Assembly (NCBI GenBank): GCA_000212915.1
Contig: CM001167.1
Coordinates: forward strand, 62,001-126,000
Length of the DNA: 64,000 nucleotides
From: Bacteroides coprosuis DSM 18011
GTDB taxonomy: Bacteria; Bacteroidota; Bacteroidia; Bacteroidales; Bacteroidaceae
Direction: 5' to 3'
The position numbers and the translations under genes were made by a program. A model generated the notes under the pieces. That model worked only from the letters and a program-made list of their open reading frames with translations, was not told the DNA's origin and made no database searches. Of this stretch, positions 52,352-61,775 are shown piece by piece; position 1 is the first letter of the stretch, and each line of letters begins with the position of its first letter.

Positions 52352-53712
52352 ATGAAATCAAATCTTACATTAAAGACAATGAAAAAAGAATGCTAGAAGA
52401 GCTATTCAGCTTAATTCGCATTCCGAGTATCAGTGCAAAACCAGAGCACAAAGAAGACATGATCAAATGTGCCAATCGCTGGAAAGAACTCTTATTAGCT
52501 GCAGGTGTTGACAAAGTAGATATTATGCCCACAAAAGGTCACCCCATACTCTACGCTGAAAAAATGGTAGACCCTAAAGCTAAGACAGTACTTATCTATG
52601 GACACTACGATGTTATGCCAGCCGAACCATTAGAATTATGGAAAAGCAATCCTTTTGAACCCGAGATCAGAGATGAACACATCTGGGCAAGAGGTGCTGA
52701 CGACGATAAAGGACAATCATTTATTCAAGCAAAAGCTTTTGAATACCTAAATAAGAACGGATTACTTCAAAATAACATCAAGTTTATACTTGAAGGTGAA
52801 GAAGAAATCGGTTCACCCAACCTTGAAGCATTCTGCAAAGAACATAAAGAACTATTGAAATCGGATATTATATTAGTATCAGATACTAGTATGCTAAGTG
52901 CAGAATTGCCTTCATTGACCACAGGACTACGTGGTTTAGCTTATTGGCAATTAGAAGTTACAGGACCAAATAGGGACTTGCATTCGGGTCACTTTGGTGG
53001 AGCAGTAGCTAATCCAATTAATGCTCTATGCGGTATCATCAGTAAAATGGTAGATGAAGATGGTAGAATTACAATTCCTGGTTTCTACGACAAAGTAGCA
53101 GATATTCCTGCTGAAGAACGCCAAATGATTGCTCAAATACCTTTTGACGAAGAGAAATACAAAAAAGCAATTGATGTTGCTGAAGTAGCTGGAGAAAAAG
53201 GATATAGTACTATTGAAAGAAATAGCTGTCGCCCATCATTCGACGTTTGTGGTATCTGGGGTGGATATACTGGAGAGGGTTCCAAAACCGTTTTACCTTC
53301 TAAAGCCTATGCTAAAGTATCAACTCGACTAGTTGCTCATCAAGACTACGAAGAAATACTTCAACTTTTTGAAGATTATGTACAGCAAATTGCTCCAAAA
53401 TCGGTAAAAGTAAAAGTAATACCTAGCCATGGTGGACAAGGTTATCTATGCCCTATAGACCTTCCAGCCTACCAAGCTGCTGAAAGAGGTTTTGAAAAAG
53501 CATTTGGTAAAAAACCTCTACCAGTAAGGAGAGGTGGAAGTATTCCTATCATTGCTACATTTGAAGAAGTATTGGGGGTTAAGACAATCTTAATGGGCTT
53601 TGGATTGGAAAGTAATGCAATCCACTCACCAAACGAAAACTTTCCTCTAGACATGTTTAGAAAAGGTATTGAAGCTGTAATAGGCTTCCATAAAGAATAT
53701 GCTAAATTATAA
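52348..53712 (+). CDS. M20-family dipeptidase
   Basis: 454-residue zinc peptidase of the ArgE/DapE/CNDP group. Metal ligands are visible in [40 protein letters not shown] and the C-terminal AIHSPNENF. The dimerisation domain lies in between (about residues 190-330, with [17 protein letters not shown]). No signal peptide is present, so it acts on peptides in the cytoplasm. Substrate specificity is not readable. It is coupled to aroC and followed by a strong terminator. Confidence 0.92.
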   Translation: MNEIKSYIKDNEKRMLEELFSLIRIPSISAKPEHKEDMIKCANRWKELLLAAGVDKVDIMPTKGHPILYAEKMVDPKAKTVLIYGHYDVMPAEPLELWKSNPFEPEIRDEHIWARGADDDKGQSFIQAKAFEYLNKNGLLQNNIKFILEGEEEIGSPNLEAFCKEHKELLKSDIILVSDTSMLSAELPSLTTGLRGLAYWQLEVTGPNRDLHSGHFGGAVANPINALCGIISKMVDEDGRITIPGFYDKVADIPAEERQMIAQIPFDEEKYKKAIDVAEVAGEKGYSTIERNSCRPSFDVCGIWGGYTGEGSKTVLPSKAYAKVSTRLVAHQDYEEILQLFEDYVQQIAPKSVKVKVIPSHGGQGYLCPIDLPAYQAAERGFEKAFGKKPLPVRRGGSIPIIATFEEVLGVKTILMGFGLESNAIHSPNENFPLDMFRKGIEAVIGFHKEYAKL

Positions 53713-53731
53713 CTTATCTATTTAGCTCATA

Positions 53732-53765
53732 AAAAAAGCGAGATCGTACATGATCTCGCTTTTTT
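53732..53765. terminator. Bidirectional terminator between the M20 peptidase and mgsA
   Basis: AAAAAAGCGAGATC (53732-53745) and GATCTCGCTTTTTT (53752-53765) are perfect 14-bp arms with a 6-base loop, serving both convergent transcripts. Confidence 0.92.
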
Positions 53766-53779
53766 AGATAGGTATTATT

Positions 53780-54304
53780 TTATTCTTTTAATCTCTTTTC
53801 AACAGATTCCACAGCTTCATCTACCACGTTCTTATCTTCGAAACGCTTAGTATAAGTAGTGTAATCTGGATGGGTACGAACATACTCAGGATCTTCAAAC
53901 AACGGACTACTAATAATGTGGTCGGCAGTTGAACGATTGCAGCAGAATATGATATTTTCTACGCCTGCTAGTCTAGTCAAAGCTTTAACGTCAGTATCAT
54001 GAGGTTGCAACGTCATTGGGTCTGTAAAGAAGAATAAGTAATCTATCTCTCCTTCTACTATGCGTGAACCCATTTGTTGATCACCGCCAAGTGGACCTGA
54101 TTTTAATATCGTAATATCCCACTCTTCTTCAGGATGCTTATTTTTTAAGGCTTGCTTAATTAATGTACCAGTCGTTCCTGTACAGAAAAAAGTATGACCT
54201 TTTAATATTTCAGAGTTCCATAAAACCCATTCTATCATATCTTTCTTCATTGCATCGTGAGCAACCAACCCTATTTTTCTAACTAATCTACGTGTTTTTT
54301 CCAT
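53780..54304 (-). CDS. mgsA: Methylglyoxal synthase
   Basis: Turns dihydroxyacetone phosphate into methylglyoxal and phosphate, a glycolytic overflow bypass. The 174-residue protein has the family motifs KIGLVAHDAMKKDMIEW (about residues 10-26), FCTGTTGTLI (phosphate loop), SGPLGGDQQMGSRI with the catalytic Asp, and FFTDPMTLQPHDTDVKAL. It closes the minus-strand cluster headed by mtaB, starting four bases after the glycosyltransferase stop. Confidence 0.95.
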   Translation of the reverse strand: MEKTRRLVRKIGLVAHDAMKKDMIEWVLWNSEILKGHTFFCTGTTGTLIKQALKNKHPEEEWDITILKSGPLGGDQQMGSRIVEGEIDYLFFFTDPMTLQPHDTDVKALTRLAGVENIIFCCNRSTADHIISSPLFEDPEYVRTHPDYTTYTKRFEDKNVVDEAVESVEKRLKE

Positions 54305-54308
54305 ATCG

Positions 54309-55334
54309 TTATTTTATTCTTATCAGTGAAAACTTCTTTACACCTCTAATATAATAATCAAATATTATAGATTTTCTATATATTCCATTAAGTTTCTGTT
54401 TAGAATACTTTAGGTTTTCTTCCCTAGACGCAGCAAACTCATGCTTCATCTGATAGAACTCTCTCCTAGCACTATAAACAGCTTTGGCATTCTTAAGTTC
54501 TCCTTTTAATATGAAAAACAAGATAGCGATATAATCTAATATTCTTCGAACTTGTAAAACTTTATTTAACTCAGAACTAGAGATATTCTTGTAAATCATT
54601 ACAAGATTATTTCTAAAGTTGAGAAAAGTCTTTTTGGGATTATTATAGCTCAGAGTAGCACCACCAACATGATATACTATGCTTTGGGGTATAACAACAA
54701 TTTGATGACCTCTAGCATTGATTCTCCAACAGAGATCTATCTCCTCCATGTGTGCAAAGAAACGAGAGTCTAATCCTCCTACCTCTAAATACACATTTCT
54801 TCGGATAAATAAAGCAGCTCCTGTAGCCCAAAAGATAGGAATAACAGACTCGTATTGATTTTCATCCTTTTCTAGAGTATTCATAATTCTTCCTCTACAA
54901 AAAGGATATCCATATTTATCTATAAATCCGCCACAAGCACCTGCGTATTCAAAAGACAACTTATCCCTCCAGCTTCTGATTTTTGGTTGGCAAGCTGCTA
55001 CCTCTGGATGAGCATCCAAATACTCCACCATGGGTTCTAACCAATTTGGAGCAACCTCAACATCAGAGTTTAAGAGAACGATATATTCAGCTTCGATAGA
55101 TTGTATTGCTCTATTATATCCTTCTGCAAAGCCATAATTTTGATCGAGTACGAGTAGCTGAACTTCTGGATACTTTTGTTGTACTAACTCAACAGAAGTG
55201 TCTGTAGAGCCATTATCAGCAACATAAACCACAGCCCCCTCACAAGACAAACTATTTTGAACAACAAAAGGTAAAAACTGATCGAGCATCTCAGCTCCAT
55301 TCCAATTTAGTATAACAACTGCTACCTTATTCAT
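54309..55334 (-). CDS. Family 2 glycosyltransferase (rhamnosyltransferase-like)
   Basis: 341-residue GT-A enzyme from the ATG at 55334 (MNKVAVVILNWNGAEML). The nucleotide-sugar site shows VADNGSTDTS and LLNSDVEVAPNWLEP. The acceptor-side acidic motif is HMEEIDLCWRI, and two aromatic-rich segments follow. This pattern resembles dTDP-rhamnosyltransferases and other envelope polysaccharide enzymes. An extension of 37 residues upstream overlaps the acyltransferase gene and is rejected. The 5' end overlaps that gene by eight bases, supporting an envelope-assembly operon. Confidence 0.88.
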   Translation of the reverse strand: MNKVAVVILNWNGAEMLDQFLPFVVQNSLSCEGAVVYVADNGSTDTSVELVQQKYPEVQLLVLDQNYGFAEGYNRAIQSIEAEYIVLLNSDVEVAPNWLEPMVEYLDAHPEVAACQPKIRSWRDKLSFEYAGACGGFIDKYGYPFCRGRIMNTLEKDENQYESVIPIFWATGAALFIRRNVYLEVGGLDSRFFAHMEEIDLCWRINARGHQIVVIPQSIVYHVGGATLSYNNPKKTFLNFRNNLVMIYKNISSSELNKVLQVRRILDYIAILFFILKGELKNAKAVYSARREFYQMKHEFAASREENLKYSKQKLNGIYRKSIIFDYYIRGVKKFSLIRIK

Positions 55335-56220
55335 CTTGATGCTCCCTTTTTCGTTTCCAACGTTTATGAGACCAGAACCAAAATGCAGGCTCTCTATGAA
55401 TAGTTTCTTCGATATGTCGAGCAAAAGCTTCTGTAATTTCTCCATCAGCTGTTGCTTTAGGCTCTTTGGTAACTAACCTAAACGTCATCTTGCAATAACC
55501 TCTTTTTATTCTTTCCAAATCACAATATAAAACAGGGAAACGCATCATTTTGGCAATACGTTCTGCCCCATCCATAAAAACAGTATCTTGATTCAAAAAA
55601 GTGGTCCAATAACGAGCATCATTACTACTCGGATTCTGATCGGCAATTAAACCGACAGCCATTTTAATGCCATCGCGTTTTAACCGAACAAGCTCTCTAA
55701 CTGTGGAATGCTTTTTAACATTATATCCTCCGAAACGAGAACGGATATAATTAAACAACTTATCAAAGTATTGATTTCGAAGAGGTTTATAAATTTGAAC
55801 GGGAAGATCACCTTCTTTCATAATTGCTCCCATTCCTATAATCCATTCAAAATTAGCATAATGAGGAATAAGAAGAACGACTCCACCATATTCCTCAATA
55901 CAATCTAAAAAAAGCTTTTGATTATGATAAGACATTCTCTTTAAGAGCTGTTTATGTGAAAGACGCATAATCTTAATCTCCTCCACAAAATAATCGGCTA
56001 TATAATGATAGAACTTTCTCTCTATTTTCTTTATTTCATCGAGACTCTTATCAGGGAAAGAATTAGTTAAATTCGTTCTCACTACTTTTCTTCTATATCC
56101 GACAACTCGATAAAGTATAAATGATAACAGATCCGATATTAGATATAACGTCCAAAAAGGTAAGCAAGCTAATAACCAAAAGAAACCAAAGACTAAACCA
56201 TATAGAATTTTATCTTTCAT
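55327..56220 (-). CDS. Lipid A/lysophospholipid acyltransferase (LpxL/HtrB-like)
   Basis: 297-residue inner-membrane acyltransferase. An N-terminal membrane anchor (LVFGFFWLLACLPFWTLYLI) precedes the catalytic site HYANFEWIIG (the HxxxxD/E motif, here Glu, about residues 120-129). GLIADQNPS and a basic C-terminus (FWFWSHKRWKRKR) are also typical of late lipid A acyltransferases. It probably adds a secondary acyl chain to lipid A; ornithine-lipid or other acyltransferases are alternatives. It starts at the last base of mtaB. Confidence 0.88.
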   Translation of the reverse strand: MKDKILYGLVFGFFWLLACLPFWTLYLISDLLSFILYRVVGYRRKVVRTNLTNSFPDKSLDEIKKIERKFYHYIADYFVEEIKIMRLSHKQLLKRMSYHNQKLFLDCIEEYGGVVLLIPHYANFEWIIGMGAIMKEGDLPVQIYKPLRNQYFDKLFNYIRSRFGGYNVKKHSTVRELVRLKRDGIKMAVGLIADQNPSSNDARYWTTFLNQDTVFMDGAERIAKMMRFPVLYCDLERIKRGYCKMTFRLVTKEPKATADGEITEAFARHIEETIHREPAFWFWSHKRWKRKREHQDE

Positions 56221-57536
56221 TAGATTAATTCTCCTTTCAGTGCAGTTCTTGACTCATTAAATTCTCCTAATTTCACACTTCTTATTTCATTGTCCAACTC
56301 AGGATGATTGGGTATTTCTACACGAATATAATTGGGCGTAAAGCCATGCATCACGTCAGAATTATGAGCTTTTTCGAAAAGGACAGGCATCTCTTGACCA
56401 ATAAACTGCTCATAAAAAGCTTCTGTCTTCTTATCCGAAATAGCAAGTAAACGTTGACTACGTTCATGTTTCTCTTGAGGAGATACTTCATGGTCTATTT
56501 TCAAGGCCATTGTTCCAGGACGTTCGGAATAACTAAACACATGAAGTTGAGTAATATCAAGTGATTCAATAAAATCTAAACTCTTATCAAAAAAAGTTTG
56601 TGTCTCTCCACGTGTCCCCACAATTACATCTACGCCAATAAATGCATGAGGTACTAAAGCTTTTATTTTTTCAACCTTATGAGCAAATAAAGCCGTATCA
56701 TAACGTCTATGCATAAGCTTTAACACATCATCACTTCCTGATTGAAGAGGAATATGGAAATGAGGCATAAATCGTTTAGACTGAGCTACAAACTCAATAA
56801 TCTCATCTGTCAACAAATTAGGTTCTATCGATGAAATCCTAAAACGTTCAATACCTTCAACTTCATCAAGTAATTTAACTAAGTCTATAAATGTTTCATT
56901 GGTTGTCTTACCAAAATCTCCTGTATTAACTCCCGTAATAACTATTTCCTTTCCACCATCACGAGCAGCCTGCTTAGCTTGATTTACAATCGATTCAATA
57001 GATCCATTTCTACTAAACCCTCTAGCAAATGGTATTGTACAATAAGTACAGAAATAGTCACAACCATCCTGAACCTTCAAGAAAAATCTAGTTCTGTTCC
57101 CTCTCGAGCAAGAAGGAGAAAAAGTTTTTATATCAGTCAACTTAGTAGTATAGGCTTGAGCTCCATCCTTCTTCTCTAAATTACCTAAAAACTTAATAAA
57201 ATCTTTCTTTTGCTCCGAACCTAGTACAATGTCAACCCCCTCAATTTCAGTAATTTCATCGGGTTTAAGCTGAGCATAACATCCAGTAACAACGATAAAA
57301 GCTCCTGGATGCTCTCTATGCATCCTCTTTATAGCTTGTCTACACTTTTTATCAGCCATTTCAGTAACAGAGCAAGTGTTAATTATACAGATATCGGCTA
57401 TTTCATTTTTTCGTGCAGTACGTACACCATACTCTCTTAATATTTTACCAAAAGTAGATGTTTCTGAGAAGTTTAACTTGCAGCCTAGAGTGTAATAGGC
57501 CGCTTTTTTATTTTGGAAAATAGTATTATCAATCAT
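56220..57536 (-). CDS. mtaB: tRNA t6A37 methylthiotransferase
   Basis: Radical-SAM enzyme that adds a methylthio group to t6A37 of tRNA. The 438-residue protein has the N-terminal cluster-binding domain with TLGCKLNFSETST, INTCSVTEMADKKCRQ and VTGCYAQLKP, then the radical-SAM motif CDYFCTYCTIPFARG. A C-terminal TRAM-like region (MPVLFEKAHNSDVMHGF) closes it. The combination without a long N-terminal extension fits MtaB rather than MiaB or RimO. It is the first gene of a four-gene minus-strand cluster. Confidence 0.93.
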   Translation of the reverse strand: MIDNTIFQNKKAAYYTLGCKLNFSETSTFGKILREYGVRTARKNEIADICIINTCSVTEMADKKCRQAIKRMHREHPGAFIVVTGCYAQLKPDEITEIEGVDIVLGSEQKKDFIKFLGNLEKKDGAQAYTTKLTDIKTFSPSCSRGNRTRFFLKVQDGCDYFCTYCTIPFARGFSRNGSIESIVNQAKQAARDGGKEIVITGVNTGDFGKTTNETFIDLVKLLDEVEGIERFRISSIEPNLLTDEIIEFVAQSKRFMPHFHIPLQSGSDDVLKLMHRRYDTALFAHKVEKIKALVPHAFIGVDVIVGTRGETQTFFDKSLDFIESLDITQLHVFSYSERPGTMALKIDHEVSPQEKHERSQRLLAISDKKTEAFYEQFIGQEMPVLFEKAHNSDVMHGFTPNYIRVEIPNHPELDNEIRSVKLGEFNESRTALKGELI

Positions 57537-57560
57537 TGTCTATAAAACTAACTTTTGCCC

Positions 57561-57568
57561 CAAAGTTA
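57561..57568 (-). promoter_or_regulatory. -7 promoter box for mtaB
   Basis: TAACTTTG on the minus strand, 24 bases before the mtaB start. Confidence 0.6.
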
Positions 57569-57645
57569 CATATTATTATGCTTAAAAGATGTTATACCAA
57601 AGAGTTGTTATTTGCTAAAAGCCTTAAAACTATCAATATTATTCC

Positions 57646-57653
57646 TACTTTTG
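57646..57653 (+). promoter_or_regulatory. -7 promoter box for the acyl-CoA synthetase
   Basis: TACTTTTG lies 23 bases before the ATG at 57677 and supports that start over an upstream in-frame one. Confidence 0.55.
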
Positions 57654-57676
57654 CTCAAAACAACACGTTTCGTGCA

Positions 57677-59341
57677 ATGATAAAAGAAAACTTTATAAAG
57701 TTATATGAACACAGTTTCCGAGATAACTGGGATTTACCATGTTATACCGATTATGGTCAGAACACTAGTTTTACCTACGGAGAAGTTGCTAAAGAAATAG
57801 CTAAACTACATCTTTTATTTGAACATTGTAAACTTCGCCGAGGAGATAAAATAGCTTTAATAGGGAAAAACAACTCTAAATGGTGTATTGCTTATATGGC
57901 TTCTATCACCTACGGAGCAATTATTGTTCCTATTTTACAAGATTTTAACCCCAATGACGTTCATCACATTGTTAACCACTCTGAATCTATCTTCCTATTC
58001 ACAAGTGATACCATTTGGGATACACTAGAAGAAGAGAAACTACCTAATATCAGAGGTGTATTTTCCTTAACAGACTTTAGATGCCTTCACCAAAGAGATG
58101 GTGAAACCGTTCAAAAGTTTATGAAATACATTAATCAGAAAATGAAAACAGCTTATCCTCATGGCTTTAGTCCTGACGATATTGTTTATACCGATTTATC
58201 TAATGATAAGGTAATGCTTCTTAATTATACATCAGGAACTACAGGATTCAGTAAAGGTGTAATGCTAACAGGCAATAACTTAGCAGGAAATGTAACTTTT
58301 GGTATACGTACAGAGCTACTTAAAAAAGGAGATAATGTACTTTCGTTTCTCCCCCTAGCTCATGCTTATGGATGTGCCTTCGACTTTTTAACAGCTACTG
58401 CTGTAGGTACACATGTTACCCTTTTAGGAAAAGTTCCTTCTCCTAAAATTATCATAAAAGCTTTTGAAGAAGTAAAGCCAAACCTTATTATAACTGTTCC
58501 TCTTGTTATAGAGAAGATATATACCAATGTTATTCAGCCCATGTTGAGCAAGAAAGGGATGAAATGGGCACTTAGTATTCCCGTTTTAGACTCCCAGATC
58601 TATGCTCAAATACGAAAGAAACTTATCGACTCACTGGGAGGCAGATTTAAAGAAATCATTATTGGAGGTGCAGCAATGAACCCAGAAGTAGAAGATTTCT
58701 TTTATAAAATAAAATTCCCTTTTACCATTGGTTATGGCATGACAGAGTGTGGTCCACTGATTAGTTACGCTCCTTGGGATGAATTTGTTCCTGGTTCTTC
58801 GGGTAAGACTCTCGATATTATGGAAGCCCGTGTATATAAGGAAAATACAAGTGATAAGTTAGGAGAAATACAAATACGTGGTGAAAATGTTATGGTAGGC
58901 TACTACAAAAATGAAGAAGCAACCAAAGATGTGTTTACTAAAGATGGCTGGTTGAGAACTGGAGACTTAGGGACAATTGATGAAAATAATAATATCTTCA
59001 TTCGTGGAAGAAGTAAAACGATGATTCTTACATCTAGTGGGCAAAATATATTCCCAGAAGAGATTGAAACTCGTTTAAACAACTTACCATTTGTAGTTGA
59101 AAGTATAGTTGTCGAACGCAATAAAAAACTTGTAGCACTTGTATATGCTGACTATGAATCTCTAGGTTCTCTAGGCTTAGATAATCCTGAAAGTTTAAAA
59201 ACGATAATGGATGAAAATTTGAAGAATCTAAACAAAGCAGTTGCAGCATACGAAAAGGTAAGTCAGATACAACTCTACCCTACCGAGTTCGAAAAAACTC
59301 CGAAGAAGAGCATCAAAAGATATCTATACGATAATATTTAA
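57677..59341 (+). CDS. AMP-forming long-chain acyl-CoA synthetase-like enzyme
   Basis: 554-residue enzyme of the adenylate-forming family, activating a fatty acid as acyl-AMP and then acyl-CoA. Motifs are LNYTSGTTGFSKGVMLTG (P-loop-like A3), IGYGMTECGPLISYAP (A5), WLRTGDLGTIDENN (A7), RGRSKTMILTSSGQNI (A8) and a C-terminal Lys in KTPKKSIKRYLY (A10). The start at 57677 fits the promoter and the family N-terminus. Its terminator, 24 bases downstream, is interrupted by an insertion sequence. Confidence 0.92.
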   Translation: MIKENFIKLYEHSFRDNWDLPCYTDYGQNTSFTYGEVAKEIAKLHLLFEHCKLRRGDKIALIGKNNSKWCIAYMASITYGAIIVPILQDFNPNDVHHIVNHSESIFLFTSDTIWDTLEEEKLPNIRGVFSLTDFRCLHQRDGETVQKFMKYINQKMKTAYPHGFSPDDIVYTDLSNDKVMLLNYTSGTTGFSKGVMLTGNNLAGNVTFGIRTELLKKGDNVLSFLPLAHAYGCAFDFLTATAVGTHVTLLGKVPSPKIIIKAFEEVKPNLIITVPLVIEKIYTNVIQPMLSKKGMKWALSIPVLDSQIYAQIRKKLIDSLGGRFKEIIIGGAAMNPEVEDFFYKIKFPFTIGYGMTECGPLISYAPWDEFVPGSSGKTLDIMEARVYKENTSDKLGEIQIRGENVMVGYYKNEEATKDVFTKDGWLRTGDLGTIDENNNIFIRGRSKTMILTSSGQNIFPEEIETRLNNLPFVVESIVVERNKKLVALVYADYESLGSLGLDNPESLKTIMDENLKNLNKAVAAYEKVSQIQLYPTEFEKTPKKSIKRYLYDNI

Positions 59342-59422
59342 GCGATATAGCAAATATAAAACACAAAAAAGCCTATCCAAAATGAATGAGGGCACTGAAA
59401 AAGTCCTTATGAATTAAGTCTT

Positions 59423-59474
59423 AAAAAAAGCAGCAAATACATTGGTTTGATTACCAGTTATCTGCTGTTTTTTT
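59423..59474 (+). terminator. Hairpin with T-run upstream of the transposase
   Basis: AAAAAAAGCAG (59423-59433) with CTGCT (59462-59466) and a run of seven or eight T, between the left end and the transposase start. It would block readthrough from outside into the transposase. Confidence 0.65.
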
Positions 59475-59505
59475 GTATCTTTAAGTGTAATATTCAAGCA
59501 CTTAT

Positions 59506-60957
59506 ATGTTAGTACAACAACAAAAACTTCAGCTAAGCTCATATTCAGATTTGTACGATTTAGTAATTCCTAAAGACAATTTACTTCGTAAAATAAATGA
59601 GCTAATCGATTTTACTTTTGTTTATGATGAGCTAGTCGAAAAGTATTGCCATAATAATGGTAGAAATGCGGAAAGTCCCATCCGTATGTTCAAATACTTA
59701 CTACTCAAAACTATCTATAATATCTCTGATGTCGATGTAGTAGAGCGCTCTGGTTATGATATGTCCTTTAAATACTTTCTAGAAATGACTCCAGAGGATG
59801 AAGTTATCAATCCCAGCTCGCTTACTAAATTTAGGAAGCTTCGTTTAAAAGATATAGACCTACTCAATTTATTGATAAGCAAGACTGTTTCCATAGCTAT
59901 TGAAAAAGGTATTATTCAATCTAAGTCCATTATTGTAGACGCTACCCATACACTTTCCCGCTCCAATCCAATCTCACCAATAGATGTTCTTAAAGAACGA
60001 GCTAAACAAGTTCGCAAGGTCGTTTATTCCGTAAATCAAGTAAAGCAAGGAAGTTTACCCCCAAAGAATGAAAACAATGATTTATCAAGTGAACTTGATT
60101 ATTGTGATAAGCTTGAAAAGGAAATAGGATCAGATCTTGCATTGAGCTCATTGCCCAAGGTTAAGGAGAAGCTCAATCTATTAAAAGAAGCAATTGAAGA
60201 CACAAAAGATCATTATACGTTATCTAAAGATACTGATGCACGGACAGGTCATAAAAGTTCTGACTCCTCATTCTTTGGATTCAAAACTCATATAGCCATA
60301 ACAGAAGAACGAATTATTACGGCAGCAACCATCACCTCAGCAGAAAAGGGAGATGGTCCCCAGCTTCCAGAATTATTAAAGATAAGCAAGCAAAATGGAA
60401 TTCAAGTCAACACAATTATTGGTGATACCGCATATTCAGGAAAGGAAAATTTAAAATTAGCAAATGAACAAGGTATAAAAGTTGTTGCCAAATTGAATCC
60501 AGGGATTACTCAAGGTCATAGGAAGCAAGAAGATAAGTTTGACTACAATAAGGATGCAGGAATGTTCGTATGCCCAGCTGGTCACTTAGCTATTAGAAAA
60601 GCACGTCAAGGGAAAAAGAACAGTGGTAAAAATCAAACTTATACATACCTTTTTGATATTGAAAAATGTAAAACTTGTGCTCTTAAAGATGGTTGTTATA
60701 AGCCTGGGGCAAAGTCTAAAACTTATGCTGTAACCATTAAATCTGATGAGCACAGAGATCAAATGACTTTTCAGGAATCAGATTACTTTAGAGAGAAGTC
60801 AAAACACAGATATAAAATTGAAGCTAAGAATAGTGAACTGAAAAATGTACACGGATATGGCAGAGCCTCTTCCTATGGCATTAAAAATATGCAAATGCAA
60901 GGAGCGATGGCTATTTTCGTTGTGAATTTAAAGCGAATACTCAAATTGAATATGTGA
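59506..60957 (+). CDS. IS1182-family DDE transposase
   Basis: 483 residues, full length. An N-terminal DUF772-like domain (NAESPIRMFKYLLLKTIYNI, SSLTKFRKLRL) precedes the catalytic core: SIIVDATHT (first Asp), NTIIGDTAYSGKENL (second Asp) and HRYKIEAKNSELKNVHGYGR (Glu). A Cys cluster (CKTCALKDGC, with FVCPAGH before it) is typical of the IS1182 group. All catalytic residues are present and there is no frameshift, so the enzyme should be active. Confidence 0.93.
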   Translation: MLVQQQKLQLSSYSDLYDLVIPKDNLLRKINELIDFTFVYDELVEKYCHNNGRNAESPIRMFKYLLLKTIYNISDVDVVERSGYDMSFKYFLEMTPEDEVINPSSLTKFRKLRLKDIDLLNLLISKTVSIAIEKGIIQSKSIIVDATHTLSRSNPISPIDVLKERAKQVRKVVYSVNQVKQGSLPPKNENNDLSSELDYCDKLEKEIGSDLALSSLPKVKEKLNLLKEAIEDTKDHYTLSKDTDARTGHKSSDSSFFGFKTHIAITEERIITAATITSAEKGDGPQLPELLKISKQNGIQVNTIIGDTAYSGKENLKLANEQGIKVVAKLNPGITQGHRKQEDKFDYNKDAGMFVCPAGHLAIRKARQGKKNSGKNQTYTYLFDIEKCKTCALKDGCYKPGAKSKTYAVTIKSDEHRDQMTFQESDYFREKSKHRYKIEAKNSELKNVHGYGRASSYGIKNMQMQGAMAIFVVNLKRILKLNM

Positions 60958-61052
60958 TTTACTAAGGAGTAGTGCTTTTTTATCGTAAATAGAACCTATT
61001 ATAGCCTAAATAAAAGACTGTTTTGTGTTCCAAAAACAATCCGTGAGCTTTT

Positions 61053-61105
61053 AAAAGAAAATCTGGCAAAAGAAAGTATATTTTCTTTTACCAGATTATT
61101 CTTTT
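61053..61105 (+). terminator. Hairpin at the right end of the IS
   Basis: AATCTGG (61060-61066) pairs with CCAGATT (61091-61097), with inner CAAAAGAAA/TTTCTTTT and outer AAAAGAA/TTCTTTT. This long stem lies between the transposase stop and the right terminal repeat and probably ends its transcript. Confidence 0.6.
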
Positions 61106-61257
61106 GTTAGTACCCATCTAAAACGGAGACTTTTTCAGTGCCCTCAAATGAATTGGATAGGCTTTTTTATCATATTACTAGTTGTCCCTATCAGCTATCA
61201 ATAAAAAAGAGTTCTCTCTACTAGACAACCCTTTATCTTCTGTTAGAATAGGAAAAC

Positions 61258-61285
61258 AAAAAAAGAGGAGCGAACTCCTCTTCTT
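61258..61285 (-). terminator. Terminator of the rpsF-rpsR-rplI operon
   Basis: AAGAGGAG (61263-61270) and CTCCTCTT (61275-61282) around the tetraloop CGAA. On the minus strand the stem is followed by a T-run. Confidence 0.85.
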
Positions 61286-61313
61286 TCTATTTTTCTCTTT
61301 GTAGAAAACTATA

Positions 61314-61757
61314 TTATTCAGCAACTACTTCGAAAGGAATTTCAACAGAAACTTCCTTGTGTAATTTAGCGATAGCTACGTAGTGACCAACTTCTTTTAC
61401 ACTGTCTTTTACTACGATAAGTTTTCTATCAACTTGTTTGCCTAGTTTTTCTAGTTCTTCTGCAATTTGAATGTTAGTTACAGAACCAAAGATTGTACCT
61501 GTTGCACTTACTTTAGTAGCAATAGTCAAAGATACACCTTCAAGGCTTTCAGCTAGTGCTAATGCATCATTCTTGATCTTTTCAAGTTTGTGCGCACGTT
61601 GCTTAAGTTCTTCATCTAACATTTTTTTCGCAGCAGGAGTAGCGATTATAGCTTGACCTGTTGGGATTAAAAAGTTACGAGCGTAACCTGGTTTAACATC
61701 TATGATGTCACCTTTATATCCTAAGTTATTAACGTCTTCTTTTAAAATTACTTGCAT
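61314..61757 (-). CDS. rplI: 50S ribosomal protein L9
   Basis: 147 residues, normal length. The N-terminal rRNA-binding domain carries the L9 signature (GYKGDIIDVKPGYARNFLIP at about residues 14-33), a connecting helix follows (LDEELKQRAHKLEKIKND) and the C-terminal domain closes it. It is the last gene of the rpsF-rpsR-rplI operon, 18 bases after rpsR. Confidence 0.97.
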   Translation of the reverse strand: MQVILKEDVNNLGYKGDIIDVKPGYARNFLIPTGQAIIATPAAKKMLDEELKQRAHKLEKIKNDALALAESLEGVSLTIATKVSATGTIFGSVTNIQIAEELEKLGKQVDRKLIVVKDSVKEVGHYVAIAKLHKEVSVEIPFEVVAE

Positions 61758-61775
61758 ACTAATTTTCCTCCTTAA

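Larger units (their letters stand above)
59388..61145 (+). mobile_element. Complete IS1182-family insertion sequence
   Basis: 1758 bp. Perfect 18-bp terminal inverted repeats: GAGGGCACTGAAAAAGTC (59388-59405) and its complement (61128-61145). The 8-bp sequence AAATGAAT is directly repeated on both sides (59380-59387, 61146-61153) as a target-site duplication. It contains one transposase gene and hairpins near each end. The element looks intact and recent. Its position inside a terminator loop is exact: the duplication covers the six loop bases plus the closing base pair. Confidence 0.95.
59365..61168 (+). terminator. Rho-independent terminator split by an insertion sequence
   Basis: The left arm AAAAAAGCCTATCCAA (59365-59380) and right arm TTGGATAGGCTTTTTT (61153-61168) are perfect complements that flank the IS. 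Removing the IS and one target duplicate restores a 16-bp stem, 6-base loop AATGAA and T-run right after the acyl-CoA synthetase gene. Confidence 0.9.
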
